This document shows, in pieces, positions 6,053 through 16,374 of a stretch of 37,173 nt of DNA. Source of the stretch: Cellvibrionales bacterium UBA7375 (GTDB lineage: Bacteria; Pseudomonadota; Gammaproteobacteria; Pseudomonadales; Porticoccaceae). The notes under the pieces are model-generated. The model had not been told where the DNA came from. It worked only from the letters and a program-made list of their open reading frames with translations, and did no database searches. How positions within the stretch are numbered: position 1 is the stretch's first letter; each line of letters opens with the position of its first letter. The stretch spans positions 1 through 37,173 of the forward strand of contig CATAJQ010000001.1 of the NCBI GenBank assembly GCA_949487135.1, written 5' to 3'. The translations under genes and the position numbers were made by a program.

Positions 6053-7108
6053 ATGTTTAGGCTAAATAGTATTTTAGTTATTTTTTTATTTCTCGCTGCC
6101 TGTGCAGCACCAAGCACGACGCGAATGCAATACGATGCTGCTGAACTCAATACAGAAGCGGCTCTCCAAAGAGAACTCGCTCTCAAAAAAGACCTTAGCT
6201 ACAAGCAGCGATTACATAAGGTATCCTACCCTATTCTTAGCTCCGCAAATCAATTTTGCACTGAAAACCAAATCAACTCCCCAGGTGCTCAAGGCACCGC
6301 GAGCGGGGATTATGAGGGTTACTGGAAAAAAACCGCTGAAAAAATCTTAGGTAGCAATGAATTTACCATTACTTGGGTTGCCAAAAATGGGCCTGCTGCT
6401 AGAAGTGGGCTTCTAGTCAACGATAAAGTCCTAGCGGTTAATGATATACCTTATGGCAACCATCATCCGCAGCATACAAAATTCTATGCTGAGACTTCTC
6501 GCATCCAAACATCTGATTCTTCTGTTATCAATTTAAAAATTAGACGTGACGAACAGGTTTTTAACCTAAGGATTAACCAAGAAAAAATTTGTGGTTACCC
6601 TGTTGTGCTTCAAGGAAGCGATGCGGTTAATGCCTATGCTGATGGTAAAAGAATTATAATTACTAAAGGTATGATGAGATTCGCCAGAGACGATCAAGAT
6701 CTTGCCTTAGTTATCGCCCATGAGCTGGGGCATAACCTGATGGGTCATATTGATAAAAAACAGACCAATACTATGTTTGGCACATTGCTTGATCTTGCCG
6801 CAGCAGCCAATGGCTTCGACACTCAGGGTATTTTTGGCAGTGCCGGTGCCAGTGCATTCTCACAGGATTTTGAAGCCGAGGCTGACTATGTGGCCCTGTA
6901 CTATATGAATGCCGCAGGATTGCCGTTGGAGGGTGTTGCAGACTTCTGGCGCGATATGGCAGCAGAACATCCAGGCAACATAGGCTCTAATCACTCTGCT
7001 TCTCACCCCGCCTCATCTGAGCGATTTTTAGCTATTTCTAAGACCATCGATGAAATCAATCATAAAATTGCCCATGGTTTACCAGTGAAGCCTACTCTTA
7101 AAGATTAA
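6053..7108 (+). CDS. M48-family zinc metalloprotease lipoprotein with PDZ domain
   Basis: This 351-residue protein has a lipoprotein signal peptide (FLFLAACAAP, lipid-modified Cys17). A PDZ-like segment follows at about residues 105-180, with VAKNGPAARSGLLVNDKVLA, and then an M48 peptidase domain with HELGH (H223 and H227 as zinc ligands, E224 catalytic). FEAEADYVALYYM near residue 275 supplies the third ligand. Such proteins are envelope proteases for quality control, related to LoiP and BepA, though the PDZ-M48 order differs from those and the substrate is unknown. The start ATG at 6053 follows GGAAATGG. It converges with the alkaline phosphatase gene, and the two stops overlap by 4 bp, so there is no terminator between them. 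Confidence 0.88.
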   Translation: MFRLNSILVIFLFLAACAAPSTTRMQYDAAELNTEAALQRELALKKDLSYKQRLHKVSYPILSSANQFCTENQINSPGAQGTASGDYEGYWKKTAEKILGSNEFTITWVAKNGPAARSGLLVNDKVLAVNDIPYGNHHPQHTKFYAETSRIQTSDSSVINLKIRRDEQVFNLRINQEKICGYPVVLQGSDAVNAYADGKRIIITKGMMRFARDDQDLALVIAHELGHNLMGHIDKKQTNTMFGTLLDLAAAANGFDTQGIFGSAGASAFSQDFEAEADYVALYYMNAAGLPLEGVADFWRDMAAEHPGNIGSNHSASHPASSERFLAISKTIDEINHKIAHGLPVKPTLKD

Positions 7109-8730
7109 TCTTCAAGGGCTTTTTTTGCCTTGGTTAGTAAACCACCCGCATGGTTCATTGCATGAAAGATGAGTGTTTGTTCATTGCTTCCAGAAATTAA
7201 ATGCGCCCCCGGACCTGATGCATAAATTGGTACATCCTCACCGGAGTGAGTTTCCGATTCTAACGGCACCAATGACTCTTGAAAAAACCCTGACTGAGTG
7301 GTATCCACCTGACTAAGATTGGCTCGCCCCGGAGCACCCTGCTCCTTATAACCCTGATCTGCATCTGTCTCTGAGCCCAAGTGCCGATGTCCAATACCAT
7401 TGGTATAACCCAACGTTGTATACGGCAAGTTATCATTAGCTAACTGAGGCTTTTTATCACCCACAGAAACAACCTTACCCATAATAGGATTACCACGCTT
7501 GGGGTATCCCGCCATGGTAAAGACATGACTGTGGTCTGCTGTGACAATAATTAAAGTGTCCTTAGCATTGGTATTTTTAAGCGCAACCTCCACTGCTTTG
7601 GATAGCTCAATAGTATCTGATAATGCATTGAATGCATTGCCTACATGATGAGCATGATCAATACGCCCTCCCTCAACCATCAAAAAGAACCCTTTTGGAT
7701 TTTTGGACAGTACCTGCAGTGCTTTTTCAGTCATCTGACTTAATGAAGGCTCTTTGACAGTCTTCGATTTCCTATTGGCATCAAATCGCATATGGGTCTT
7801 ATTAAACAATCCCAACACATTAGTTGCTTCCGCAAAATTTGCACGATCAAAACTCGAGCGGCTATCCATATAAAGCCCGTCGGGATAAATGCTTTTCCAT
7901 TCAACGATTAAATTGCGACCGTCTGGGCGCTGACCAACAGTATCCTCTTGATTGTCATCAACGGATGCCTGCGGAAGAAAGTGTCGACTACCGCCGCCCA
8001 TTACCACCTCAATACCATTACTATTAGCCCCTTTATAGCGTGAATTAAGGTTGGCTTTATATTCGATAAGTTGAGTCGCAATATCAACACAGCCATCTTT
8101 AAGCGCCTGCTGAGGCATATCAGAGGGGTCCTCCCATTTTCTATCCGCCGATTTGGCATAGGTTGCCGCCGGTGTTGCATGGGTTACTCGGGTTGTTGTG
8201 ACTATACCTGTAGATAAACCAGCCAGTTCTGCCAAATCTAGCGCTGAAATAACCTCATTACCCCTCTGAGTGCTGCATTCACCACGAACAACCGATTCGT
8301 TAATACCAACGATGCCTTTGTTCGTCTTCACTCCGCTCATTAATGCAGTCATAGTGTTTGCAGAGTCTGCAACCTGAGCATCAACCGCATAGGTTTTTGA
8401 CAATCCAGAGAAAGGGAAATTATCAAAACTAAGGTTATTTTCTTCGCCCAATAAGCCCCGCTGTTGACCCTCAAGAATCCGTGAGGCTGTCACCGTGGTT
8501 AAACTCATTCCATCGCCAATAAATAAGATAATATTTTTTGCCGCACCCTCATCATTTTGAATGGCATTGGCAATTAAGCGTTGCTGCTGAATCTGCTGAG
8601 ATGCAGACTGATACCAATCATTACTCTGATCGACCAGAGGCGTAATAGCCCCGCTCGCGCTGGGTTGATTCGTGTTAGCCACATCACAGCCTATCAAAAT
8701 AACAAACGCAGCCATCAATAAATGTCTCAT
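7105..8730 (-). CDS. Alkaline phosphatase (PhoA superfamily), lipoprotein
   Basis: This phosphomonoesterase has the complete PhoA active-site set. LFIGDGMSL carries a metal-binding Asp, ADSANTMTALMSG the nucleophilic Ser, and VEGGRIDHAHH and VTADHSHVF the zinc and magnesium ligands. It would release phosphate from organic esters outside the inner membrane. I place the start at the ATG at 8728-8730, giving a compact lipoprotein signal MRHLLMAAFVILIGC with lipobox LIGC and a GGGA-like ribosome site. An upstream in-frame ATG at 8782-8784 would add 18 residues and an unusually long N-region. The length of about 541 residues is close to the long marine PhoA-type enzymes. No Pho box was seen upstream, so phosphate control is not evident from sequence. 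Confidence 0.9.
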   Translation of the reverse strand: MRHLLMAAFVILIGCDVANTNQPSASGAITPLVDQSNDWYQSASQQIQQQRLIANAIQNDEGAAKNIILFIGDGMSLTTVTASRILEGQQRGLLGEENNLSFDNFPFSGLSKTYAVDAQVADSANTMTALMSGVKTNKGIVGINESVVRGECSTQRGNEVISALDLAELAGLSTGIVTTTRVTHATPAATYAKSADRKWEDPSDMPQQALKDGCVDIATQLIEYKANLNSRYKGANSNGIEVVMGGGSRHFLPQASVDDNQEDTVGQRPDGRNLIVEWKSIYPDGLYMDSRSSFDRANFAEATNVLGLFNKTHMRFDANRKSKTVKEPSLSQMTEKALQVLSKNPKGFFLMVEGGRIDHAHHVGNAFNALSDTIELSKAVEVALKNTNAKDTLIIVTADHSHVFTMAGYPKRGNPIMGKVVSVGDKKPQLANDNLPYTTLGYTNGIGHRHLGSETDADQGYKEQGAPGRANLSQVDTTQSGFFQESLVPLESETHSGEDVPIYASGPGAHLISGSNEQTLIFHAMNHAGGLLTKAKKALED

Positions 8731-8854
8731 TCTTGATCCCAAATAGCTAAATACCAAACAGTGGCCTATGATAACAATATTCATTCTCTCTTTTAGGGTT
8801 TTATTTTCAATGATTGACGCTAGTTTTAAGTTTTAGGTCTATGCTAGTATTGTT

Positions 8855-8941
8855 GATGTTGTATAACCGAGTAATTTCTAAGTTGCCTCGCACTCACCAG
8901 CTTCCGCTTGATGTTAAGCAACTTTCAATTGTTACAACATC
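8855..8941. repeat. Nested inverted repeats between divergent genes
   Basis: An outer pair, GATGTTGTA (8855-8863) and TACAACATC (8933-8941), encloses an inner pair, AAGTTGC (8880-8886) and GCAACTT (8918-8924). A third GATGTT occurs at 8910-8915. The structure lies between the divergent alkaline phosphatase and kinase genes. It could be an operator region with several half-sites or a structured leader of the kinase transcript. Confidence 0.45.
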
Positions 8942-9007
8942 TTCTCAGCTGTACAGGATTCAATACTTTACATGACATCAAAATAGCATCGCTTTGGAAA
9001 AACATCT

Positions 9008-9907
9008 ATGAAAATGAGTTCAGAGGAAAAGGCATTTCTCGACCGCAATCAATTACCCCTTTCTTATTTACAAGCAGCAAACCAGTGGTTCTCGCCCCTA
9101 GTAGACAACCTAGTCAATAACTATAAACCGGACAATTCACCCCAAATCATAGGTATTAATGGCTGTCAGGGTTCAGGTAAATCTACCCTTGCTGATTATT
9201 TATGCACAGTGATTGCCGAGCGACTTGAGGTAACCACTGTATCCTTTTCCCTAGATGATTTTTATTTGACTAAGGCTGAACGCAGCTACTTAGGCGCCAC
9301 AGTTCACCCACTATTGGAGACTCGCGGTGTTCCCGGGACCCATGATGTGCAACTCGCTATCGACTCTATACAAAGTCTAGCCGCCGGGGAGAAAACAGTC
9401 ATTACTCGCTTTGATAAAAGTATCGATGATAGGGCCCCTGCTAATAGCCTCAAAACAACTGAGGGCAAAATTGGACTAATCGTTCTTGAGGGCTGGTGCC
9501 TAGGCGCTAAACCACAAAGCTCAGATAAGCTGGCTCAACCTATCAATAGCCTCGAAGAAAATGACGATAGAGATGGCCTCTGGCGCAACTATGTTAACCG
9601 CGCACTGGAACAAGATTATCCGCCATTATTTGAGTTATTGGATGAATTAATTATGTTGCAAGCCCCCACTTTTGACACCGTTTTTAATTGGCGCTTAGAG
9701 CAGGAGCAAAAAATGGTCAAACGACTTGAAAAAGAGGGTATTCAGGCAGGATCAGGGGTGATGTCTGAACCGCAAATACTTCGATTTATCAGTTATTTTC
9801 AGCGCGTTACAGAAAATATCTTAGAAGAAATGCCCAAGCGCGCTGACCACCTATTTAAGCTGGGTCAGTCGCGAGAGATTACTCACTATAGCCAACCAAA
9901 GGCTTAA
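9008..9907 (+). CDS. P-loop kinase of the D-glycerate 3-kinase (GLYK) / COG4240 type
   Basis: This 299-residue protein has a Walker A motif GCQGSGKSTLADYL near residues 51-64 and a downstream SLDDFYLT, a substrate-binding motif shared with uridine/pantothenate-kinase-like folds. It also has TRGVPGTHD and IVLEGWCLG. This set is typical of the plant/cyanobacterial glycerate 3-kinase family, which makes 3-phosphoglycerate from D-glycerate, but bacterial members vary and the substrate here is inferred. The start at 9008 has a weak upstream GGA; Met3 is an alternative. It is convergent with purA, with only 8 bp between stops. No photorespiratory or glycerate genes adjoin it. Confidence 0.75.
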   Translation: MKMSSEEKAFLDRNQLPLSYLQAANQWFSPLVDNLVNNYKPDNSPQIIGINGCQGSGKSTLADYLCTVIAERLEVTTVSFSLDDFYLTKAERSYLGATVHPLLETRGVPGTHDVQLAIDSIQSLAAGEKTVITRFDKSIDDRAPANSLKTTEGKIGLIVLEGWCLGAKPQSSDKLAQPINSLEENDDRDGLWRNYVNRALEQDYPPLFELLDELIMLQAPTFDTVFNWRLEQEQKMVKRLEKEGIQAGSGVMSEPQILRFISYFQRVTENILEEMPKRADHLFKLGQSREITHYSQPKA

Positions 9908-9915
9908 TCCATAAG

Positions 9916-11214
<1,299 letters not shown>

Positions 11215-11246
11215 TTATACTCTAAGTATTCAGCTAATTGATCAAA

Positions 11247-12434
11247 TTAGACGATTTTTTCGATAATGTATTGACCGCCTTTTTGTACCAGCTGACGATC
11301 ACAATTAATTTCTTGAAAATCCACAACCTGTCCTGCAAAACCTTGTACAACGCGTTCACCCTGTTGGCGAAGAGAGGCAATTTTTTCACGACATTCATTA
11401 TCAGCCGGTTGTGGCACAAAGATACCGGCCTGTGCTTGTTGATTAAATTGACCATTAGCAACCAAGGATTTTAAATCAAAAGCAAACCCAGTAGCGGTTC
11501 TAGCACGACCAAAGGCCTCACCAATATTATCGTAGCGTCCACCGTTACCCAGCGCCTTACCATAGCCTTGTTTATAGGCGGCAAAAACCACACCCGTGTG
11601 ATAACCAAAACCTGGAATATCACCTAAATCGATATAGATGGTTACCTGCTGACCCGTTTGCATAGTTAATGCATCAACAATTTGCTCTAACTGAGTTAAA
11701 GCATCGATAACTTGCTTGGGTGCACCGGCAAGACTTTGCTGCGCCTCAGCCAGTACCTCAGTGCCACCAGCTAGGGTCGGCAATGATTTGAGCCAATCAG
11801 CCAGTTTTGAATCACTAATATTACTGTTAATCCATACTTCGAGCTCAGTGCTTGCTTTGCGCTGAAGCAATTCAAATAGCTCCGCCTCCAGGTCTGTTGA
11901 AAGATTAGAACCCACCAGTAAGCCACGCATGATATCCACATGCCCAAGATCAAGATGAACTGCATCTACTCCGGCGACATCCAGAGTTTTCAAAAATAAT
12001 TCGATCACTTCAATATCAGCACTAATACCCGCCTCGCCAAACAGCTCGACACCCACCGATATAGGCGTGCGCGATTCAAGAGGACCCCTAGGCTTAGTTT
12101 GTAGCACTGTTCCGGCATAACAAAGTCTGCTTGGACCCTGACGATTAAGGCTGTGCGCATCAATACGTGCCGCCTGAGGAGTTATATCCGCACGAATGCC
12201 CATCATTCGACCGCTAAGCTGATCGGTCAGTCTAAATGTCATCAAATCTAGATCCGAGCCAAAACCACTCAACAGGGATTCGGTAAACTCAACCATGGGC
12301 GGAATAACTAAGTCATAGCCCCAACCATTATAAAGATCCAACAGTTCTCGCCGCGACCCTTCAATCAGGCGCGCTTGCTCGGGTAGCACCTCATCGATGC
12401 CATCTGGTAATAACCAACTGTCTACTTTTGACAC
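11247..12434 (-). CDS. hisZ: ATP phosphoribosyltransferase regulatory subunit
   Basis: HisZ is a catalytically inactive class II aminoacyl-tRNA-synthetase-like protein resembling HisS. It binds short-form HisG and is needed for the first step of histidine synthesis and its feedback control. The protein is 395 residues, starts MSKVDSWLLPDGIDEVLP and shows the HisS-like motif regions FTESLLSGFGSDLDLMTFRL and RADITPQAARIDAH, but ends without an anticodon-binding domain. The start is GTG at 12432-12434 with GAGG 5 nt upstream. Its presence implies that this genome uses short HisG. It sits between hflC and purA, as in Pseudomonas. Confidence 0.95.
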   Translation of the reverse strand: MSKVDSWLLPDGIDEVLPEQARLIEGSRRELLDLYNGWGYDLVIPPMVEFTESLLSGFGSDLDLMTFRLTDQLSGRMMGIRADITPQAARIDAHSLNRQGPSRLCYAGTVLQTKPRGPLESRTPISVGVELFGEAGISADIEVIELFLKTLDVAGVDAVHLDLGHVDIMRGLLVGSNLSTDLEAELFELLQRKASTELEVWINSNISDSKLADWLKSLPTLAGGTEVLAEAQQSLAGAPKQVIDALTQLEQIVDALTMQTGQQVTIYIDLGDIPGFGYHTGVVFAAYKQGYGKALGNGGRYDNIGEAFGRARTATGFAFDLKSLVANGQFNQQAQAGIFVPQPADNECREKIASLRQQGERVVQGFAGQVVDFQEINCDRQLVQKGGQYIIEKIV

Positions 12435-12540
12435 AGTATCCTCATAGGATTTAATCTTTAATTACATCAAATATGCAATTATAAGGATTAAACCAATCTT
12501 TGTGGCATTATTTCTGTAATTTTTACAACTTTAGACAAAT

Positions 12541-12568
12541 AAAAAAACCGAGTCGCCCCGGTTTTTTT
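12541..12568. terminator. Rho-independent terminator downstream of hflC
   Basis: A perfect 10-bp stem (AAAAAAACCG at 12541-12550, CGGTTTTTTT at 12559-12568) has an 8-nt loop. A- and T-tracts flank the GC part, so it can work in both directions. It lies between the end of hflC and the start of hisZ, separating hflKC transcription from hisZ-purA. Confidence 0.88.
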
Positions 12569-12630
12569 AATCTTAACAAAATAGCTGCTTTTGTGGCAGA
12601 AATTTTTAACCACAATCTCTTTTTATTTCT

Positions 12631-13500
12631 CTAATCTACATCCTGCTGTTTTAAATACTTAAAGAAATCACTATCAGGCTCCACAAGCATAATATCGCCC
12701 TTATTAGAAAAAGAGTTCTTGTAAGCATTCAAGCTTCTTACAAATGAATAAAACTCGGGATCTTTTTGGTATGCAGAGGCATAAATTTTTGCCGCTTCAG
12801 CGTCTCCTTCACCACGCAGTTCTTCAGCATCACGATAGGCGTTAGCCAGCTCAATGGTTCTCTCCCGATCAGCAGCCGCACGAATTTTCTCCGCTTTTTC
12901 TTTACCAGTTGAACGCAATTCACGCGCTTCTTTTTCACGCTCAGCTGTCATTCGTCTAAATACTGGACCGCTCACCTCTTGAGGTAGATCAATACGCTTG
13001 ACGCGAACATCAATTACTTCAATACCCAAGCTATCTAATACTGTGCGGTTGAGATCGGCAGTTATATTTTTCATTAGTAGATCGCGCTCACCAGAAACCA
13101 CTTCATGAAGTGTTCTAGTACCAAACTGATTTCGCAGCCCAGTATTAACCCGATTGGCAAGACGGTTATGAGCAACAGACTCAACACCACCGGTCGCCTT
13201 GTAGTAAGTCTCTACATTGGCGATACGCCATTTTGCATAAGAATCAACAATCAGACGCTTTTTCTCGATGGTAAAGAAACTAGCGGGCTGTGCATCAACC
13301 GTTAAAACACGGGCATCAAAGATTCGCACATCATCCACAAAGGGGATTTTGACATGTAAACCCGGCTGAATATCTGCTTCAATTAACTTACCAAAGCGCA
13401 ATTTAACACCGCGTTCAAATTCGCTTACTACATACAGGGTACTATTGACCGCAATAACAACAACAACCAATAAACCTAGTGCTTTAAATAGATTTTTCAT
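12631..13500 (-). CDS. hflC: HflC, SPFH-domain subunit of the FtsH-regulating HflKC complex
   Basis: HflC and HflK form a large membrane complex that cages and modulates the FtsH protease. This 289-residue protein has one N-terminal membrane anchor (about residues 5-25) followed by an SPFH/prohibitin domain with YVVSEFERGVKLRFGKL. A long charged helical segment follows, with ERE-KEARELRSTGKEKAEKI, and then a C-terminal hydrophilic tail, all located in the periplasm. The hflK stop overlaps its start by 4 bp (ATGA), so the two subunits are translationally coupled. A terminator follows about 60 bp beyond its stop. Confidence 0.96.
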   Translation of the reverse strand: MKNLFKALGLLVVVVIAVNSTLYVVSEFERGVKLRFGKLIEADIQPGLHVKIPFVDDVRIFDARVLTVDAQPASFFTIEKKRLIVDSYAKWRIANVETYYKATGGVESVAHNRLANRVNTGLRNQFGTRTLHEVVSGERDLLMKNITADLNRTVLDSLGIEVIDVRVKRIDLPQEVSGPVFRRMTAEREKEARELRSTGKEKAEKIRAAADRERTIELANAYRDAEELRGEGDAEAAKIYASAYQKDPEFYSFVRSLNAYKNSFSNKGDIMLVEPDSDFFKYLKQQDVD

Positions 13501-14621
13501 CGTCGTCTCTCCGATTGAATTCGATCATTGTTTCTCTGCAACCTTTCGATCACATCATTGGCGATACGGTCAACCATTTGATCGCTTGTAACACCTGAAT
13601 CTGATTGCCTACTGCTATTGCCCTGCTGAACAATCTTATCCAACGGCAAATACAACATATTATTGCCACCATCAGCATCCATCAGAATTTTAGTACTCTG
13701 AGTCATAACCTCTTCAACAGCATCAAGATAGAGCCGCTCACGTGTAACAACAGGAGCTTTTTTGTATTCCGTCAAAAGCTTGGTAAAACGTTTCGCCTCA
13801 CCTTCAGATTTAGAAACAACCTGAGACTTATATCCCTCAGCCTCTTCTCTAAGTCTTTGCGCCTCACCACGTGCCTCTGGAATAATGCCATTGGAATAGG
13901 CTTGGGCTTCATTGACTAAACGCTCAAGATCTTCTCGCGCTCTAATCACATCATCATAGGCAGCTTTAACTTCTGATGGCGGACGAGATTCCTCAATATT
14001 AATCTTAACAACGTTAATACCACTACCGTAAATATCGAGCAAATTTTGCAGCTTTTCGGCAGTGCCAAGTGCTACTTCTTCACGACCTGTCGATATCACA
14101 CCATCTAGCCCCGTACTACCTACGACGTGACGCAATGCACTATCTGTAGCACGTTTAAGGCTGGTTTCAGGATCCTTGATATTCAGAACAAAGTCTTTTG
14201 CATCGGCAATGTTGTACTGAACCGTGAGGGATATTTCGACAATATTTTCATCCTGCGTCAACATCAGACCACGAGCGGGATACTGCCGCTCTTCAGTGAC
14301 ACCAACCACTTTAATTGAATCAACAATAGGTGGATTCCAATGTAAACCTGAGCCATTGGTCTGGTGATATTTACCTAGCCTTAAAACCACCGCCTGTTCT
14401 TTTTCATCTACCTGATAGAAGCCCATAAGCCCCCAAAGGATCGCTAGAACAGCAAGTACAATAGGTAGCAAACCTTTAATGCTTCCACCACTGCCACCGC
14501 CGCCAAAAAATTGAAACTTTTCAGCTAATTTTTTTAGCGCTTCATCAATATCAGGTGGGCCATCGCTACCGCGATTACCGCCCCATGGATCTTTTCCGCC
14601 ACCAGGTTCATTCCAAGCCAT
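13497..14621 (-). CDS. hflK: HflK, SPFH-domain subunit of the FtsH-regulating HflKC complex
   Basis: This is the partner of HflC in the periplasmic FtsH-regulating assembly. The protein begins MAWNEPGGGKDPWGGN, the hallmark glycine-rich HflK N-terminus. It has one transmembrane helix (about residues 58-75), then an SPFH domain with VDEKEQAVVLRLGKYH and a coiled-coil-rich region. I choose the ATG at 14619-14621, which has GGAG 7 nt upstream; the longer ORF reaching 14681 adds 20 residues with no family match. The length of 374 residues is slightly below that of E. coli HflK. It is transcribed behind hflX, with 78 bp between. Confidence 0.95.
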   Translation of the reverse strand: MAWNEPGGGKDPWGGNRGSDGPPDIDEALKKLAEKFQFFGGGGSGGSIKGLLPIVLAVLAILWGLMGFYQVDEKEQAVVLRLGKYHQTNGSGLHWNPPIVDSIKVVGVTEERQYPARGLMLTQDENIVEISLTVQYNIADAKDFVLNIKDPETSLKRATDSALRHVVGSTGLDGVISTGREEVALGTAEKLQNLLDIYGSGINVVKINIEESRPPSEVKAAYDDVIRAREDLERLVNEAQAYSNGIIPEARGEAQRLREEAEGYKSQVVSKSEGEAKRFTKLLTEYKKAPVVTRERLYLDAVEEVMTQSTKILMDADGGNNMLYLPLDKIVQQGNSSRQSDSGVTSDQMVDRIANDVIERLQRNNDRIQSERRR

Positions 14622-14699
14622 AGTATTACTCCACATTAAAATATTAACAGCGCCATCAACAAAGGTGTGTGGCATCTGCATTTCATCTAGTATTGTCTA

Positions 14700-15995
14700 C
14701 TAGATGGTGTCTAAATCCTCTAATTTCAACCCCGATTGCTTAACCAAGCGAAAAAAATCGCTTTCAGGCAACTGCACTTCGAGATTTGCCCCGCCATAAT
14801 CATCATAAGTTTCACTCAATACTGCTTTGTGACTGTAGAGAGCCGCTCTTAACGAGCCATGACTGGGTTGCAATTGTATATGTTTATGAATCAGTTTTCT
14901 TGGCAAATACTCGGACACGGCCTCAAGTAGCATGTCCACACCTGCCCCTGTTAAAGCGGACAACCATACTGCTGTTGGCCGACCCTCTTGATCGCGCTCT
15001 ATCTTTGCAGCGCCATCTTCCATAAGGTCGATCTTGTTGTACACCATTAGTGTTGGTAGTGCATGAGCATCAATCTCTTTTAACACGTCATTCACTCGGT
15101 CTATATTAATCGACCTATCCTCAGCTGAAGCATCAACTATGTGCAACAGTACATTTGCCGCAGCCGCTTCTTCAAGAGTTGCACGAAAGGCATCAATTAA
15201 TCGGTGTGGCAAATGACTGATAAAACCCACCGTATCGGCAAAAATCACTGGTCCCTGTTCAGGAATATCCAAGCGCCGCATGGTTGGATCTAAGGTTGCA
15301 AATAGCTGATCTGCTGCATATACATCGGACTCAGTTACCCTGTTAAAAAGCGTCGATTTTCCCGCGTTTGTATAGCCAACCAAAGAGATCGTTGGTGTAT
15401 CAGATTTTAGACGAGATTGTCGCCCCTGATCACGCTGAATTCTTACCTTTTCAAGACGTTTTTCGATCGACTTAATTCGATCTCGAACCATACGCCGATC
15501 AGACTCAAGCTGAGTCTCACCCGGCCCGCGCATACCAATACCACCCTTTTGACGCTCAAGGTGTGTCCAACCTCGCACCAAGCGCGATGAAAGATGATGT
15601 AACTGTGCCAACTCTACCTGCAATTTACCCTCATGAGTACGAGCGCGCATAGCAAAGATATCCAGAATAAGACCGGTTCTATCAAGCACTCGGCACCCAA
15701 GGGACGCCTCTAGGTTACGCTCCTGACTGGGTGAGAGATTATGGTTAAAGATAATCAACTCTGCGCATTCACGCTTAACCACTTCAGCAATTTCATCTAA
15801 CTTGCCAGTGCCAACAAAAAATTTGGCATTGGGGGCAGTGCGAGACCCGCGGATAAGCTTTACAACTTCACCGCCTGCAGATCTCACTAGCTCCTCAAAT
15901 TCTCCAACATCCTCGGGTTCAGATTCACTGTTTAGTTTCAAGTGAACTAAAACAGCGCGCTCACCGAAATCCGGACGATCAAAGAATAACGACAC
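14700..15995 (-). CDS. hflX: HflX, ribosome-associated GTPase
   Basis: HflX is a translation-factor-like GTPase that splits stalled ribosomes, especially under stress. This 431-residue protein has an N-terminal HflX domain with GGIGMRGPGETQLE. The GTPase domain has G1 GYTNAGKST, G3 DTVGF and G4 NKIDL. The start is GTG at 15993-15995, only 5 bp after the hfq stop, so it is probably translated from an hfq-hflX transcript. It continues into hflK. Confidence 0.97.
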   Translation of the reverse strand: MSLFFDRPDFGERAVLVHLKLNSESEPEDVGEFEELVRSAGGEVVKLIRGSRTAPNAKFFVGTGKLDEIAEVVKRECAELIIFNHNLSPSQERNLEASLGCRVLDRTGLILDIFAMRARTHEGKLQVELAQLHHLSSRLVRGWTHLERQKGGIGMRGPGETQLESDRRMVRDRIKSIEKRLEKVRIQRDQGRQSRLKSDTPTISLVGYTNAGKSTLFNRVTESDVYAADQLFATLDPTMRRLDIPEQGPVIFADTVGFISHLPHRLIDAFRATLEEAAAANVLLHIVDASAEDRSINIDRVNDVLKEIDAHALPTLMVYNKIDLMEDGAAKIERDQEGRPTAVWLSALTGAGVDMLLEAVSEYLPRKLIHKHIQLQPSHGSLRAALYSHKAVLSETYDDYGGANLEVQLPESDFFRLVKQSGLKLEDLDTI

Positions 15996-16000
15996 GTGTC

Positions 16001-16261
16001 TTAGAAAACATCTCCGTTGTTTGCACCCTGACCCGATGTGCTCCCAGCCTGATAATTAACTGACTTAGAGGGGACGATGGTAGAAATAGCATGCTTGTAC
16101 ACCATCTGGCTAACGGTACTTTTGAGCATGACAACGAATTGGTCAAATGAATCAACGGTACCCTGTAACTTTATACCATTGACTAAAAAAATTGAGACTG
16201 GAACACGCTCTTTTCTCAGCGCGTTTAAAAATGGGTCCTGAATGTTCTGTCCTTTTGACAT
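16001..16261 (-). CDS. hfq: Hfq RNA chaperone
   Basis: Hfq is a hexameric Sm-like protein that pairs small RNAs with mRNAs and affects RNA stability. The 86-residue protein starts [20 protein letters not shown], with the Sm1 segment [20 protein letters not shown] and the Sm2 segment [12 protein letters not shown]. The start at 16259-16261 has a strong AGGAG 8 nt upstream. The longer reading to 16336 adds 25 hydrophobic residues unlike any Hfq and runs through a terminator-like hairpin, so it is rejected. The C-terminal tail is short and disordered. It probably has its own promoter just past miaA. Confidence 0.98.
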   Translation of the reverse strand: MSKGQNIQDPFLNALRKERVPVSIFLVNGIKLQGTVDSFDQFVVMLKSTVSQMVYKHAISTIVPSKSVNYQAGSTSGQGANNGDVF

Positions 16262-16295
16262 TGTTATTTCTCCTAGTATTGAAAATTCAATAATT

Positions 16296-16344
16296 GTTGC
16301 AATAATCGCAACCAAAAAAGCAAGGTGGGATTGCAACTCACCTT
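16296..16344 (-). terminator. Terminator-like hairpin (possible attenuator) in the hfq leader
   Basis: On the minus strand an 8-bp stem (16344-16337 with 16329-16322, one G-T pair) has a 7-nt loop TTGCAAT and is followed by GCTTTTTTGG. This fits an intrinsic terminator. It lies between miaA and hfq but downstream of a candidate hfq promoter, so it may be a leader attenuator rather than a simple miaA terminator. The loop with one flanking base (GTTGCAAT) is perfectly complementary to ATTGCAAC further downstream (minus strand, 16303-16296). Confidence 0.65.
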
Positions 16345-16374
16345 AGATGTTATTCTACCTAACCACTACGATTT

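Noticed and set aside
7109-7140. Terminator between the M48 protease and alkaline phosphatase genes (GGGC, T-run, GCC)
   Set aside because: The stem is imperfect and the sequence is inside the coding end of the alkaline phosphatase; it is not a convincing intrinsic terminator.
8785-8900. Pho box upstream of the alkaline phosphatase
   Set aside because: No pair of CTGTCAT-like heptamers with the expected spacing was found.
11234-11461. Small ORFs on both strands over the end of hisZ
   Set aside because: They lie within hisZ in other frames and have low-complexity translations with no independent signals.
14622-14681. 20-residue N-terminal extension of HflK
   Set aside because: HflK proteins begin MAWNEPGG-like, and the ATG at 14621 has a well-placed GGAG.
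16262-16336. 25-residue N-terminal extension of Hfq
   Set aside because: The extension is unlike any Hfq and runs through the terminator-like hairpin tail; the ATG at 16261 has a strong AGGAG.
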